Shown one piece after another: positions 15,313 through 25,452 of a stretch of DNA of 64,000 nt. The notes under the pieces were generated by a model that saw only the letters and a program-made list of their open reading frames with translations, did not search any database and was not told the origin of the DNA. Origin of the DNA: JBGOTP01 sp963717075 (GTDB lineage: Bacteria > Acidobacteriota > Vicinamibacteria > Vicinamibacterales > CAVVIG01). Made by a program: the position numbers and the translations under genes. Each line of letters opens with the position of its first letter. The first letter of the stretch is position 1. Where the stretch lies: the NCBI GenBank assembly GCA_963717075.1, contig CAVQVI010000034.1, positions 1,178,001 through 1,242,000 on the forward strand. The letters are read 5' to 3'.

Positions 15313-17068
15313 CTAGGGACGCGGCTCGCGCCGCTTGAAAATGTAGATGCGCGGATGGTCGTTCATTCGCGACGAGAGCTCGGCCCCATCGTCGTTGATC
15401 GTGAAGCCGGCGAGTGAGGGATACGTTTTGAACGTCTTCAGGAGATCGAATCCGAGGTCGCCGTTGAACAACTGCTTGTAGTAGTACTTCACGACGGTGT
15501 GCTCGGGATTCGGCAGGTGCTGGTACATCTGCAGGTAGAAGTCGTCCATCAGCACGTAGTCGACCAGATCCAGCCGCGAGTGAATGTAGTCGCGCTTCTG
15601 TTGCGGACTGACTCCATTGCTGTAGAGGTACTGGTAGGTGTCGAGCGAGTAGAGCGTGTAGTAGTCGTGCTGTTCCTGCGTGCCCCAGAGCACGTAGTCG
15701 CCGAGAAACTGAGGATTGCTGCCAGTACTGTCCCGTGGGAGGCGTGCTGTGCGCCGGCTCGACGAGAATGCGCGAGCCTGGCGGCACGTCTTGCCGCAGA
15801 AATTCTGAGGCCGCGAGTCTGGCGTCCGGAGACCGATAGATATTCATGTAGGCGAGCGCGTAGAGCGAGGTTGTCCCGACGAGAACGCACGTGAGGGCCA
15901 TCGCCGCAGGACGCCACGTCCGATGACGCAGGAGCGAGGCGCTGAGGGCTCCGGCGGCCACGGCGAAGGCAGGCGTCAGCGGCAGCGTGTAGCGAGCCAT
16001 GGGAGCGCTGGTGCTGCCTGCCATCAGGAAGTAGCACAGCGGGAAGGCCGCGGCGACGAGCGTCGGCCTGCGCCATTGCCAGAGGAAGAACGCGATGCCG
16101 AGGAGCCCCCAGACCTCCAGGGCCGGACCCAGGCTCCACCAGAGGGTCGTGGTGAACCAGTACAGCGTTGGATGCGGCACGTCTGTGAACTGTGCCACGT
16201 AGAAGGGCGTGACGGATCCAGTCACGACTGGATCGATGATCTGCTCGTGAACATCTCGCCAGAACTTCTCTCGATAGATGAACGCCATCGGGTTGATGAT
16301 GGCGAACATCGCGAAGCTCATGACGAGGGGACTCAACCCGCGCAGTGTCCACATGGTCCAGCCGCGCACGTCGCGCCACGTATCGGGACGGCGTGGGGTC
16401 AGCAGATGCGCAATGGCAATGACGCCGAGCCCGAAGACCGCGGAGTACTTGGCGCCAATGGCTGCGCCGACCGTGACTCCGGCCCAGAGGTAATCCCGCC
16501 AGATCCCGTGTTCCGCGATCCGCAGGCTGAACAGCCAGGCCAGTGTCAGGAACAAGATCATCGTGAGGTCCACGCGGAAGCTGTGGGACTCCGAGATGTG
16601 CATGACGGTCGTGGCCAGCAGCGCGGCCGCAAGAAGGCCGCCCGTGCGGTTGGACACGCGCTTGCCGATGAAGTAGATCACCAGGACGGTGGCCGTGCCC
16701 ATCGTGGCCGAGATGGCCCGCCCCATCACCATGTAGGTCACCTGATCTTGAACCGCAGTCAGGTCCAGCGTCCCGAGCAGCCGCTCGTACACCCACAGCA
16801 CGCCGTTCAGCAGGTGCATCGGGAGCGGTCCGTACATGAAGAACTTGGTCGACGCGGCGGCAGATTGCATGCTGTCGCGCAGGAAGTAGGCACCCACGAA
16901 CACGAAATGCTCGTCGATGTGGAAGTGGGCGTACGGCGCACCCCACGCCAGGCCGTAGAAGCGAAGCGCGGCGGCGGCGGCAACGATTGACGCCAGCACC
17001 GCCGGCACGGCGTAATCACGCGATTGGCGGCCTCTCGTTGGTTCTAGCCCTGATGAGACCGCTGCCAT
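15313..17068 (-). CDS. ArnT/PMT-like GT-C membrane glycosyltransferase (frame broken near 15724)
   Basis: About 585 residues when the C-terminal part (15313-15693) is joined to the main frame by removing one base near 15724, giving ...PTGQYGSNPQFLGDYVL. Around ten membrane helices, with an acidic pair in the first periplasmic loop (HFHIDEHFVF), as in PMT/ArnT GT-C enzymes that use polyprenyl-phosphate sugars as donors. The C-terminal periplasmic part is rich in aromatic residues (DYYTLYSLDTYQYLY). Second gene of a minus-strand run after the radical SAM gene. Acceptor unknown. Confidence 0.75.
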
Positions 17069-17088
17069 CGAGTTGCGCTCAACGGGTG

Positions 17089-18183
17089 TCAGGATGTCTC
17101 AGCTGGGGCCGGCTGCAACTCGCCGGTGCCGCGGGAGATGGCGGCGCGGGCGAGATTCCCAAGAATCGTGGGATAGGCCTCGCAGGGCGTCCAGCACTGC
17201 GCGCAGTTCTCCTCGACGACGTTCTGGCGTAGCTCTCGACGACGGGCCGAGCCCCACAGGGCGCGAAGGTCGAACCCGTTGTCGCGCAGGTTGCCGACCT
17301 TCTCGCTCCAGATGGAGCAGGGATACAGATTCCAGTACGCGTCGACGAAGCACGAGGAGGAGAGCGCGGTGCACGGAAGCGGCGATTTGCCGGTCTCGTA
17401 GTAGCGGCTGATGAGCGCCTGATAGCGGTCCTCGAGAAACTTCACCGGATGCAGCGACGAGCCGTTCTTCTTCCGGTGGTCTTCAATCGCGCGCAGAATC
17501 TCGGCGTGATGACTTTCCACCGGCATGCCGACGTTGTCGAAGTAGTGTCCCGACTCGTGGCCGACGTTGAGGTGCAGATCGGTCCGGCGGAAATCAGGAA
17601 CGACCTCGCGAATGGCCGCGATCGTGTCGTCCACCTTCGCGGCGTTCTTCGCCATGAGGGTCATGCCGATGACCGTTTGAAAATTCGATCGTTTGATGCC
17701 GCGCAGCCGCTTGAACGTCTCGAGCGCCTTGTCGAAGCTGCCGGGCAGTCCACGCATCTCTTCGTGCAGCGCCTTCGGGCCGTCGAGGCTGATGGTGACC
17801 ATCAACCGGCCGACGCCCCTCGCCAGCGTGCGCTCGACCAGTGAAATCGTCTTGTCGCCGAACCAGCCGGTGGTGGGGAAGTTCAGCAGGTACAGCGACT
17901 TGTTGTACCGCTGAATCGCCGCCACCAGATCGTCCAGGTCGCGACGCATGAAGAGCTCGCCGCCCGTGAGATGGACCCAGTTGAACTGCGGCCACCGGTC
18001 GAAGAAGAGTCCCACTTCCTCCGGTGTCATCTCGTTCACGCTCTTCTTCTGCCAGATGTTGCACATCTCGCAGCGGAAGTTGCAGTGATAGGTGGCGACG
18101 AACGTCACCTTGTAGGGCAACGCCGGGCTGCGCAGGTTCGCGCCGAGAATCGAGCCGGCCAGGCCGGCTTGACGGGTCAGCAT
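17089..18183 (-). CDS. Radical SAM-SPASM protein (copy 1)
   Basis: 364 residues. The [4Fe-4S]-SAM motif is C34-x3-C38-x2-C41 (CNFRCEMC), followed by GGE (74-76) and 'MVTISLDGP'. The C-terminal third carries SPASM-like cysteines in CTALSSSC, 'LYPCSIW' and ENCAQCWTPC, suggesting auxiliary Fe-S clusters. The substrate of such enzymes ranges from peptides to lipids and sugars, and none can be named here. It leads a minus-strand run with a GT-C gene and an SGNH gene and is divergent from a GT2 gene, so a role in glycan or lipid-carrier modification is plausible. A second, related protein is at 22317-23483. Confidence 0.85.
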   Translation of the reverse strand: MLTRQAGLAGSILGANLRSPALPYKVTFVATYHCNFRCEMCNIWQKKSVNEMTPEEVGLFFDRWPQFNWVHLTGGELFMRRDLDDLVAAIQRYNKSLYLLNFPTTGWFGDKTISLVERTLARGVGRLMVTISLDGPKALHEEMRGLPGSFDKALETFKRLRGIKRSNFQTVIGMTLMAKNAAKVDDTIAAIREVVPDFRRTDLHLNVGHESGHYFDNVGMPVESHHAEILRAIEDHRKKNGSSLHPVKFLEDRYQALISRYYETGKSPLPCTALSSSCFVDAYWNLYPCSIWSEKVGNLRDNGFDLRALWGSARRRELRQNVVEENCAQCWTPCEAYPTILGNLARAAISRGTGELQPAPAETS

Positions 18184-18211
18184 CGGATGTGGTGAACGGA
18201 AGACAGCGGAC

Positions 18212-18228
18212 CGCCCGCGTGGCGGGCG
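18212..18228. other. GC-rich hairpin in a divergent spacer
   Basis: Perfect 7-bp arms CGCCCGC and GCGGGCG with a GTG loop, between the radical SAM start (18183) and the GT2 start (18406). No T-run follows, so it is not a classical terminator. It may be an operator or a structured leader; no recognisable promoter boxes were found on either side. Confidence 0.4.
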
Positions 18229-18405
18229 CTCAACCGATTCTAGCAGAGCAGGTTACCGGGAACAACGCACGCCGCCGCCGTGTTGACCGCCTTGCGCAGC
18301 CGTCGCTATACTCCCTTCGCCGTGCCATTCGCACTGTTCCGGCTCCCCGGACAGGCGACCTGTCACAATCTTCTGGCACCCATCCAGCACATTCTGACTC
18401 CACCT

Positions 18406-19083
18406 GTGTCCGCCCTCCGCGTCACCGTCGTCGTTCCCACGAGGAACGAGGAAGGCCTCATCGGCGAGATTGTCGATGAGGTGATGCCGTACGCCGACGA
18501 GGTGCTCGTGGTGGACGGGCACTCGAATGACGGCACGCGCGCGATTGCTGCCGAGCACGGCGCCCGTGTGATCCTCGACGGCGGCCGGGGAAAAGGCGAG
18601 GCGCTGCGTATTGCGCTGCGAGAGGCGAAGCACGGGATCGTGGTGTTCATCGACGCGGACGGGTCGCATGAATCGAAAGACATTCCGCGTCTGGTGGCGC
18701 CCATTCAGGCGGGGGAGGCCGATCTTGTCGTCGGCTCGCGCGGCAAGGGCGGCAGCGATGAGCTGCACGGGACGCTCTCTCAACTCATTCGGTACATCGG
18801 CTCGCAACTCATCATGCTCGGTATCAACTATCGCTGGAACGTGCGGCTGACGGACAGCCAGAATGGCTTCCGGGCGATCCGGCGCGACGTCGGCTTGAAG
18901 CTGGGGCTCACGTCGAACCTGACGACGATCGAGCAGGAAATGATGATGAAGGCGCTGAAGCAGGGGTATCGCGTCACGGAGATTGCCAGCCACGAATACG
19001 AGCGTCGCTGGGGCACGTCAAAGATCGTGGTCTGGAAGGTCTGGTTCGCCTACGTCTGGTCCTTCCTGCGCAATCTGATCTAG
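18406..19083 (+). CDS. GT2 glycosyltransferase (DPM1/dolichol-phosphate mannosyltransferase-like)
   Basis: 225 residues from GTG 18406; the longer frame to 18280 adds residues without family character. GT-A fold motifs 'VVVPTRNEEGLI', VDGHSNDG and 'DADGSHESKDI', with the catalytic-site region 'DSQNGFRAIRRD' and the basic 'EYERRWGTSKI'. No C-terminal membrane helices, so it is of the soluble type. It probably transfers a sugar to a polyprenyl phosphate. It is divergent from the radical SAM gene and convergent with the outer-membrane protein gene at 19180. Confidence 0.8.
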   Translation: MSALRVTVVVPTRNEEGLIGEIVDEVMPYADEVLVVDGHSNDGTRAIAAEHGARVILDGGRGKGEALRIALREAKHGIVVFIDADGSHESKDIPRLVAPIQAGEADLVVGSRGKGGSDELHGTLSQLIRYIGSQLIMLGINYRWNVRLTDSQNGFRAIRRDVGLKLGLTSNLTTIEQEMMMKALKQGYRVTEIASHEYERRWGTSKIVVWKVWFAYVWSFLRNLI

Positions 19084-19179
19084 CACGCCGCATCGGACCG
19101 CGGAGAACCGGTCGGAGGCCGTCCCCCGCGAAAACAAGGATCGATGACCTGAACCGAACCAGCGATGCGGTGAAGGTCG

Positions 19180-19905
19180 TTAGAAGCGAATGCGGAGGCC
19201 GGCCCCAGCCTGAAATCCGCCGACGGTAAGGTCGGTCGCGTCGAGCGAAACCTTTCCCCACGTGTAGCGGAGCAGCAGGCCCACGCCGTATCGCGGTGTG
19301 AAGAGATAGGTTGTATCCAGCCCGACATTCACACCGACGCCGGTTCCGGACTGCGAGTCGACGCCGTACGTCACGGTCTTGCTGCCTTCGGCGGAGCTCC
19401 CGCTCAGGAGGTCCTGGCTCACGTGAAAGATCGATGGCCCGGCGGACACCGCAACGTCCAGCTTCCGGCTCAAGGGCACAAACCAAACGGCCTGCAGGTG
19501 ATAGCCAAACTCGCTTCGCTTGAGGTTGTTCCCTTGGATGGGGACGACTGTGGGGGGTTGATCAAAGACGATCGAATCCGGGATGGAAGCCGTACCGGCC
19601 GCGTCGCCCTCGCCTTGGAAGTATGAGATTGTCCCACCGACGATGAGATGCGTCGACACACGAAAGCCGGCGGCGAAGTCGTAGAACGCTCCGTTGCCAA
19701 CGGTCTGGTCGGCCGTGAAGGTGGCCTCCTCATTGAAAATCGTTGGCGTGGCCTTGGCTTCGAAGGTCCGCTGTTGTGGCTGCGCGCCGACGGTCACGTT
19801 GAAATATGATTCCGGAATCTTTGCCTTGTCGCTCTGCGCATCGGCCAGCGCCGGCACTGCTAGATACAGGGCAGCCACTACCAGGGCAGTCGTTGTCTTC
19901 GTCAT
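19180..19905 (-). CDS. Outer-membrane beta-barrel protein
   Basis: 241 residues with a signal peptide (cleavage after ALADA) and a barrel-like mature region ending in 'GAGLRIRF', a terminal aromatic residue expected for outer-membrane insertion. Internal repeats of alternating residues such as 'YHLQAVWFVPLSRKLDVAVS' and 'GVGLLLRYTWGKVSLD' indicate about eight strands. It lies between glycan genes but shares no motif with Wza or Wzi. Function unknown. Confidence 0.7.
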   Translation of the reverse strand: MTKTTTALVVAALYLAVPALADAQSDKAKIPESYFNVTVGAQPQQRTFEAKATPTIFNEEATFTADQTVGNGAFYDFAAGFRVSTHLIVGGTISYFQGEGDAAGTASIPDSIVFDQPPTVVPIQGNNLKRSEFGYHLQAVWFVPLSRKLDVAVSAGPSIFHVSQDLLSGSSAEGSKTVTYGVDSQSGTGVGVNVGLDTTYLFTPRYGVGLLLRYTWGKVSLDATDLTVGGFQAGAGLRIRF

Positions 19906-20007
19906 CCAGACTCCTCGTCGTGCGGTTGATGGTGAGGAACGCCTTCCGTAGGAACGACACAGGTCAGGCGCATCCCCTGGCCCGTGTCGTCAAAGAAATC
20001 CTGGGAC

Positions 20008-21135
20008 CTATTGATTCGCGAACCCTGGGCGTGGGTTTGGCGACACCCACACCTGCTTCACGATCATGTGCTCTAGACTTAAGGCCTCGCCTCGATCCCC
20101 GGGCTGCCACGGAGACCCCACGTACACCATGTGCGGATTTGGCCTGTACGTTCCAGAATAGGATTTTCCAAGATCGTAGAGGAGGTTTCCGGTCACTGTG
20201 TCTTCCCTGATCGACCAGTTTAATTGGTTGCTGCCCCAGGTGATCTTCCAGAAGTACCAGGTGCCGGCCTGGTAGGGCAGAGGGATCCGCTCCGAAGGCC
20301 CTGTATCGGGGAAATGACCGGGGCGGATGTCCCCAGTAATGAACCGCATCGCAGTCGCGCCGTTTCCACGCTTCTCGAAGGTGGCACGATACGGATTGTC
20401 GTTCATCGCTGCCTGACCCTGTCTCATTGTCAACGCGCGGTATTTGGGATCCTCGGTGGAGCTGATGATCGAGATATTGCTGAGGAACGCTGAGTACTCG
20501 CCCCCTTCCAATGGCTGGGATAAGGGGTACTCGATGTACGAATACTCAGAATCGAGACGAACGCCAACACCTGGAAGCCATGTGACGGGGCCATAGACCG
20601 TGCCTACTGTCGTGCCGTTGATCAGCGGGTCGTAGATTTCATTGTTGCGAATAAAGCCGACGCTCTGGGCGGCGATGAACTTGGCCTTCTCTTTCGGCCA
20701 CGGTCCGACGGCACCCTGGTACTCTGCCCGCGCCCACCAGGTGTAGGTCTGGTCGACGGTCAGATTGGCGCTCGGGGAGTGCGACGTGGTGCCGCCGGCG
20801 CCCGCGGGCACGAGCGGGGACTGGTAGATTCGCGTGGCGCCGGCGCTGTCGTAGATCTCGAAACGGTACTGTAGCGGGACGGCTCCCGGAGCAAACTGTA
20901 GGGTGGAGTTCGTGATCACAAGCTCTGTGCCGAAGGCCGGCTTCGTTCCGTTGATGGGTGACACGGCCACGGGTGCGCTGACCTTCAATGTCGATCCGTC
21001 TGCGGCCGCGTTCGTCCCTCGGGGACCACCGCCAGCCGACGGACTCACTGAATCCGCCGGATTACCGGTGCACGCTAAAGTGAGCCCTATGAGGGCTGCC
21101 AGGCATGTCAGAGCAAAAGTCCGTCCTTGCACCAT
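20008..21135 (-). CDS. Surface lipoprotein with FN3-like and lectin/glucanase-like domains
   Basis: 375 residues from ATG 21135, which has a good ribosome binding site (TTTGGAG) six bases upstream; a TTG at 21147 is the alternative. Lipobox LTLACTGN. An FN3-like region follows ('TYTWWARAEYQGAVGPW'), then a beta-rich C-terminal domain of concanavalin/LamG character ('YFWKITWGSNQLNWSIRED'). The start of the mature region and the 'P.N' pattern resemble the lipoprotein at 27127. Possibly binds or processes the surface glycan. Domain calls are by eye and uncertain. Confidence 0.6.
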   Translation of the reverse strand: MVQGRTFALTCLAALIGLTLACTGNPADSVSPSAGGGPRGTNAAADGSTLKVSAPVAVSPINGTKPAFGTELVITNSTLQFAPGAVPLQYRFEIYDSAGATRIYQSPLVPAGAGGTTSHSPSANLTVDQTYTWWARAEYQGAVGPWPKEKAKFIAAQSVGFIRNNEIYDPLINGTTVGTVYGPVTWLPGVGVRLDSEYSYIEYPLSQPLEGGEYSAFLSNISIISSTEDPKYRALTMRQGQAAMNDNPYRATFEKRGNGATAMRFITGDIRPGHFPDTGPSERIPLPYQAGTWYFWKITWGSNQLNWSIREDTVTGNLLYDLGKSYSGTYRPNPHMVYVGSPWQPGDRGEALSLEHMIVKQVWVSPNPRPGFANQ

Positions 21136-21311
21136 GAAGTTCTCCAAAGCTACTCCGAGCTCTTGTTAATTGTTTTACGACTTTCTTGCGAGGGGTACGA
21201 TGATAAACCAAGACCGCCTGAAGTACAAGCGCTTCTTCGTTGAGACGGCTCAACATCTTCTTCACTTGCGCTCGTGATGACCGGATAGCCCAGCAGCTCA
21301 GTCACAGCTCA

Positions 21312-22320
21312 TCAGGTCCGTGAGGACTCTGCCTGTCTTGATCTCGTATCGTCCGAACCGGCCAGATACAGCAGAGCGCCCGGGAGGTTGCCCAGAATGC
21401 CCAGTCCGACAAAGAGGATCGACAAGGCAAGGGCCGCCGCATCGGGTACCGCCGCGTGCCGAAACGCCCACACGAATGCGGCCTGGCCGGTGCCGATGCC
21501 GTTGAACGTCACTGGCAGCAGCATCACCAGCAGAATGATCGGAATGAGCGCGAAGTATGCGGAGAGCGGAGCGGCGATGCCGAGCCCGCGGCCCAGGCAG
21601 TACGCCTGGAGGATGCGCAGTACCTGGACCAGTACGGAGCACAAGAGCACGTTCAACAGCGGGCGAGGATGCCCCGCATACTTGCGAATGGATTCCACCA
21701 GGCGTCCGGCGAACCGCTGTACAACCGCTATCGGGACGACAGCCGCCAGGCGCGACGCGATCTCCGCAGCCGCGATGGCTGAAGATGACAACCAGAGTCA
21801 CGAGACACAGCGCCCCGGAGAACGCGAGCCCGGCGAGAATGGCGGCATCGGTCGCCAGATCGCGCGCGAGAAACAGGCCCGCGACGGCCATCAGGAGCAC
21901 GGAGGCGACGCCCAGCATCCGATCCATGAACACCGACGCCACCGCGTCACTGCCCGCCACGTTCAGCCGCAGCATGCTGTAGCTGCGCACCGCGTCGCCG
22001 CCGACGCTTGCCGGGAGAAACGTGCCGACGAACGTGCTGACGAAGAAGATTCGCATCACAGCCGCAAGCGGCGGACGCTGCCATGGTTCGATCGTGCACA
22101 GCAGCGCAATCCAGCGGTAGGCCATCAGCGATCGATCGACCAGCACGAGGAGCACGGCAACGCCGATCGGCATCCAGTCGGCGCCGGCCGTCACCGCCAA
22201 CACGCTGCGGGGGTGGACCTTCCAGAGCAGGTATCCGGTGAGCCCGCCGGCGACGGCGAGGCGAAGGGCCAGCCCGAGCGGTCCGGAGACAGAGCGCGGC
22301 GATTGTCCGCTCGAGCTCAA
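21312..22320 (-). CDS. UPF0104/lysylphosphatidylglycerol synthase-type membrane protein (copy 1, frame broken near 21784)
   Basis: About 335 residues when the halves are joined near 21784. Seven or eight membrane helices, with the motifs 'FLPASVGGDAVRSYSML' and 'VFMDRMLGVASVL' in the first half and 'PVTFNGIGTGQAAFVWAF' in the second, typical of the MprF-N/AglD/UPF0104 family, whose members flip or transfer lipid-linked groups. TTG 22320 overlaps the radical SAM stop (22317-22319) and is chosen as start. Second member of a minus-strand pair with radical SAM copy 2. Compare the intact copy at 41208. Confidence 0.7.
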
Positions 22321-23483
22321 GGCTGCGGCGTGGGAAGTGTTTCGATGTGCCGGCTGGGGTCGCGCTTGACGCGGCCGGCGCGCACGAGGAACTTCGCGTA
22401 CGGCACGAACTGCTTCATCGCGCCGACGTTGACCTGGCAGGGGCTGAGGCAGGTCGGACAGACGTCGTTCTTGACCTCCTCGCGATGGGCGAGGTTCTCG
22501 GCCTTGAAGTACAGCTTCTCGGCCGGCGTCGTCAGCACGTTGCCGATCGCCTTCGAGTTCTCGCAGTAGTGCAGGTCGCCGTACGGGTTGAGCAGCAGGC
22601 CCTGCGATCTGGAACGGGCAGGGCATCGTCCGCTTGTAGCCGTTGGCGATCATGTCGGCGTAGTGCAGGTACATGAACGCCTGGCCGCTGAGGACCGACT
22701 CCTCCTGCACGCGGTCGAGGAAGAACGTGCGCATGAACTGCTCTTCGCGTTCGTGGAAGCCGATCGTCGCTTCGAGCTCCTTGTTGTTCAGCATCGCGTC
22801 GGTGAAGCGCAGCATGTTGAACACGATGTCGAGCTTCTTCGCGCGCGCCCACGCGAGGATGTTCTCGCGCGTCCTCGAGGTTGCGTGCGCGAAGATCGTC
22901 GCGGCGATGCCGAACTGGAAGTTCGGGTACTCGCTCGGCCAGCGCCTGCATCGCGTCGATCGTCTCGCACGCCTTGTCGAAGCCGCGCTCGACGTGCCGG
23001 ACCTGGTTGTGGATGTCGCCGATGCCGTCGAGCGACACGCGGACGCTGACGAGCAGGTCGTGCTCCGCGCAGAACTTGACGATCCGCGTCAGCATCGGGA
23101 TGGCGCGATGCGGCGTCAGGCCGGTCGTGTTGATGCCGATCTTGCGCATCCGCGGCAGATGCCGCTGGAACATCTCCACCATCTCCGGCAGGTCGTTGCG
23201 CGTCGTCGGCTCGCCGCCGGAGATGTTCAGGTTCTCGATGTGGCCCCAGAACGGGTGGTGCATCGCCGGCTCGAGCTGGGCCAGCGTCATGTCGGCCTTG
23301 CGATCGCCGTGCTTCCAGTTGTTGCACATCTCGCAGCGCGCGTCGCAGACCCAGGTGCAGTTGTAGATGAGCACGGTCGGCTTGATGGGCGTGACGCGCG
23401 AGATCGACGGAATTGGCCAGATCGCGAGGCACACCGACGGCCGCGCGCGTGAGATACCGGAGGGTGAATGCGTCTTTCGACAT
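22317..23483 (-). CDS. Radical SAM protein (copy 2; three frame breaks)
   Basis: About 388 residues after three one-base corrections: near 23410 (CC run, joining ...DLANSSISRVTPIKPT), near 22930 (one missing base, ...LAEREYPNFQFG) and 22600-22602 (extra base, ...QIAGLLLNPYGD). Core motif CDARCEMC with 'CTWVCDARCEMCNNW' context, GGEP, 'VSLDGIG', and a C-terminal cysteine set (HYCENS and CPTCLSPC). Start ATG 23483. The N-terminal 'TLRYLTRAAVGVP' looks like a membrane-associated helix. Overlaps the UPF0104 gene downstream. Substrate unknown. Confidence 0.7.
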
Positions 23484-23596
23484 TCGGTGGGCTTCATTGT
23501 ACACCCGCGGTGCGCGGCGAGGCGCGCGGGGGGGCTCCTCTGGTTTCGAACAGCTCGAAACCACACGTCAGCCGCAACGGCGTCCTGCCAGCGAGT

Positions 23597-24718
23597 TCAG
23601 CCCGACAGGAACTCTGTGACGGCATCCGCGACCGTCTGCAGTTGACCGGCGCCCAACTCCGGATACATCGGAAGCGAGACGATTTCTTCCGACAACCGTT
23701 CTGTCACCGGGAAGCGCCCACGACTGCAGCCCAGATCCTCGTAGGCCGCCTGCAGATGGATGGGGATCGGATAGTGGATGCCGGTTTGCACGCCGCGTGC
23801 GGCGAGATGCCGCACGAGCGCATCCCGATTCGGGACGCGCACGACGTACAGGTGATAGACGTGACCGGGCGCGGAGATCGTGGTCGGCAATCGAACCGTC
23901 TCACCTCCGGGCAGTGCTGCGGCGTACTCGACCGCATGCGCAGCGCGCTGTTCATTCCAGCGAGTCAGATGGGGAAGCTTCGTCCGGAGAATCGCGGCTT
24001 GCAGTCCGTCCAGCCGCGAGTTGAAGCCCTTGACCACGTGGTGGTACTTCTTGTCCTGCCCGTAGTCGCGCAGCAGCCGAAGCCGGGCGGCGACATCCGG
24101 CCGGTTCGTGACCACCATTCCGCCATCGCCCGCCGCGCCCAGGTTCTTCGACGGGTAGAAGCTGAAGCAGCCGGCATCGCCGAATGTGCCACAGGCGCGG
24201 GCGTTCGTGCGCGCGCCGTGCGCCTGACAGGCGTCTTCAACGACCGATAGCTTCGCCCGCGCGGCGATCTGCATCACCGCGTCGATGTCGCAGGGTTGCC
24301 CATAGAGGTGGACTGGAACAATCGCCTTCGTGCGCGGCGTGATGGCCTCTTCAATCCGCGCGGGATCGATGCCGAACGTCCGCTCTTCGGCATCGACAAG
24401 CACGGGGCGCGCACCACATGCCGACACGGCGAGTGCGGTGGCGATGTACGTATTGGCTGGGACGATCACCTCGTCGCCTTCGCCGACGCCCAGCGCGATC
24501 AGCGAAAGGCGCAGCGCGTCGAGTCCTGAACCGACCCCCACGGCATGCGCGGCGCCGGTAAACGCCGCGAACTCCTGCTCGAACTGCGCGACCTCCTCGC
24601 CGAGAATGAAACTCGATCGGTCGAGCACTCTGGCCAATGCGGCCTGAAGCTCGGTCTGCAGCGCCCGATGTTGTGCGCGGAGGTCAACGAAAGGAACGGC
24701 GACAGAAGGCTGTGTCAT
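23597..24718 (-). CDS. DegT/DnrJ/EryC1 sugar aminotransferase (WbpE-like)
   Basis: PLP enzyme that transfers an amino group from glutamate to a keto-sugar nucleotide. 373 residues from ATG 24718. PLP lysine K191 in 'FYPSKNLGAAGDGG', nearby 'EDACQAHGA' and the N-terminal 'VPFVDLRAQ' and 'GSGLDALRLSL'. In the transcription order of this minus-strand run (27021 to 23597) it is preceded by a Gfo/Idh/MocA oxidoreductase, an acyltransferase and a GT2. That combination matches the WbpB-WbpE-WbpD route to a 3-acetamido-3-amino uronic or related sugar. Strong family call; exact sugar uncertain. Confidence 0.88.
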   Translation of the reverse strand: MTQPSVAVPFVDLRAQHRALQTELQAALARVLDRSSFILGEEVAQFEQEFAAFTGAAHAVGVGSGLDALRLSLIALGVGEGDEVIVPANTYIATALAVSACGARPVLVDAEERTFGIDPARIEEAITPRTKAIVPVHLYGQPCDIDAVMQIAARAKLSVVEDACQAHGARTNARACGTFGDAGCFSFYPSKNLGAAGDGGMVVTNRPDVAARLRLLRDYGQDKKYHHVVKGFNSRLDGLQAAILRTKLPHLTRWNEQRAAHAVEYAAALPGGETVRLPTTISAPGHVYHLYVVRVPNRDALVRHLAARGVQTGIHYPIPIHLQAAYEDLGCSRGRFPVTERLSEEIVSLPMYPELGAGQLQTVADAVTEFLSG

Positions 24719-24732
24719 GTGGTTGTGCACCG

Positions 24733-25452
24733 CTAGCGGCGAAGTCCGGTGGCGAGCAGGAAGAGCGGCGAAAGCATTTCCCACCAGCCGACGAAGGGCT
24801 TCATCTTCGTGTACCCGAGGGAGGCATCCGGGTAAATCTTGGTGACGGGCACTTCGCGGACACGGTATCCGAGCGTCAGCGCCTTGTACAGGATGTACGG
24901 CTCGAGCTCGTAGTGATCCAGCCATTCCTGATGCAGGTTGATTCGTTCATCGTCGAAGAGGTCGAGGCGGATGGCGCGGAAGCCGTTCGTGCTGTCGGTC
25001 ATGCGCTGCCGTGTCAGCATGGACAACAGCATCGGGTGAAGCATCTGCGTGGCAACCCGGCGGTACGCCGGCATGTTGCCGTAGGAACCGCCCGGCAGGT
25101 AACGGGAGCCCTGAACGACATGGCAGCCGTCGTTGACAATCGGCTCCAGGAGACGCGGGATTTCCTGCGGCCGGTCCTTGTCGTTGCCCGCCACGATCAC
25201 GGCGACGTCGAACTTGTTCGCTCTGGCCCAGTCGATGCCGGTCCGGATCGCGGCCCCGACACCCCGTCGTACGGGATGACGAAGAATGCCCGCCCCGCGT
25301 GACTCGATTGTCTGCGGTGTGGCGTCCGTCGAGCCGTCGTCGACGACCACAATCCGCTCGACATCACCGGCGCGAAAGCGGTCGAGCACGCTGCCGATCT
25401 TGCGCTCCTCGTTGAACGTCACCGGCATGGCGACGACCCGCAGACTAGGCAT
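24733..25452 (-). CDS. GT2 glycosyltransferase
   Basis: 239 residues from ATG 25452, overlapping the acyltransferase stop by eight bases. GT-A motifs 'VVAMPVTFNEERKIG', VDDGSTD (37-43), and 'DKDRPQEIPRLLEPI'. 'DSTNGFRAIRLDLF' and 'HYELEPYILYKAL' are in the dolichol-phosphate mannosyltransferase style. The C-terminus has a short hydrophobic end (LSPLFLLATGL) and no true membrane pair. Lies inside the amino-sugar run. Confidence 0.8.
   Translation of the reverse strand: MPSLRVVAMPVTFNEERKIGSVLDRFRAGDVERIVVVDDGSTDATPQTIESRGAGILRHPVRRGVGAAIRTGIDWARANKFDVAVIVAGNDKDRPQEIPRLLEPIVNDGCHVVQGSRYLPGGSYGNMPAYRRVATQMLHPMLLSMLTRQRMTDSTNGFRAIRLDLFDDERINLHQEWLDHYELEPYILYKALTLGYRVREVPVTKIYPDASLGYTKMKPFVGWWEMLSPLFLLATGLRR

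Noticed and set aside
15313..15693. Separate small gene at the 3' side of the GT-C gene
   Set aside because: It continues the GT-C protein smoothly once one base near 15724 is removed and has no start region of its own.
15923..16990. Long plus-strand frame (355 codons) opposite the GT-C gene
   Set aside because: The minus strand carries clear membrane helices and GT-C motifs; the plus-strand translation is charged, repetitive and motif-free, typical of high-GC antisense.
21388..22569. Long plus-strand frame (393 codons) opposite the UPF0104 gene
   Set aside because: The minus strand has family motifs on both sides of a frame break; the plus-strand product looks like antisense.
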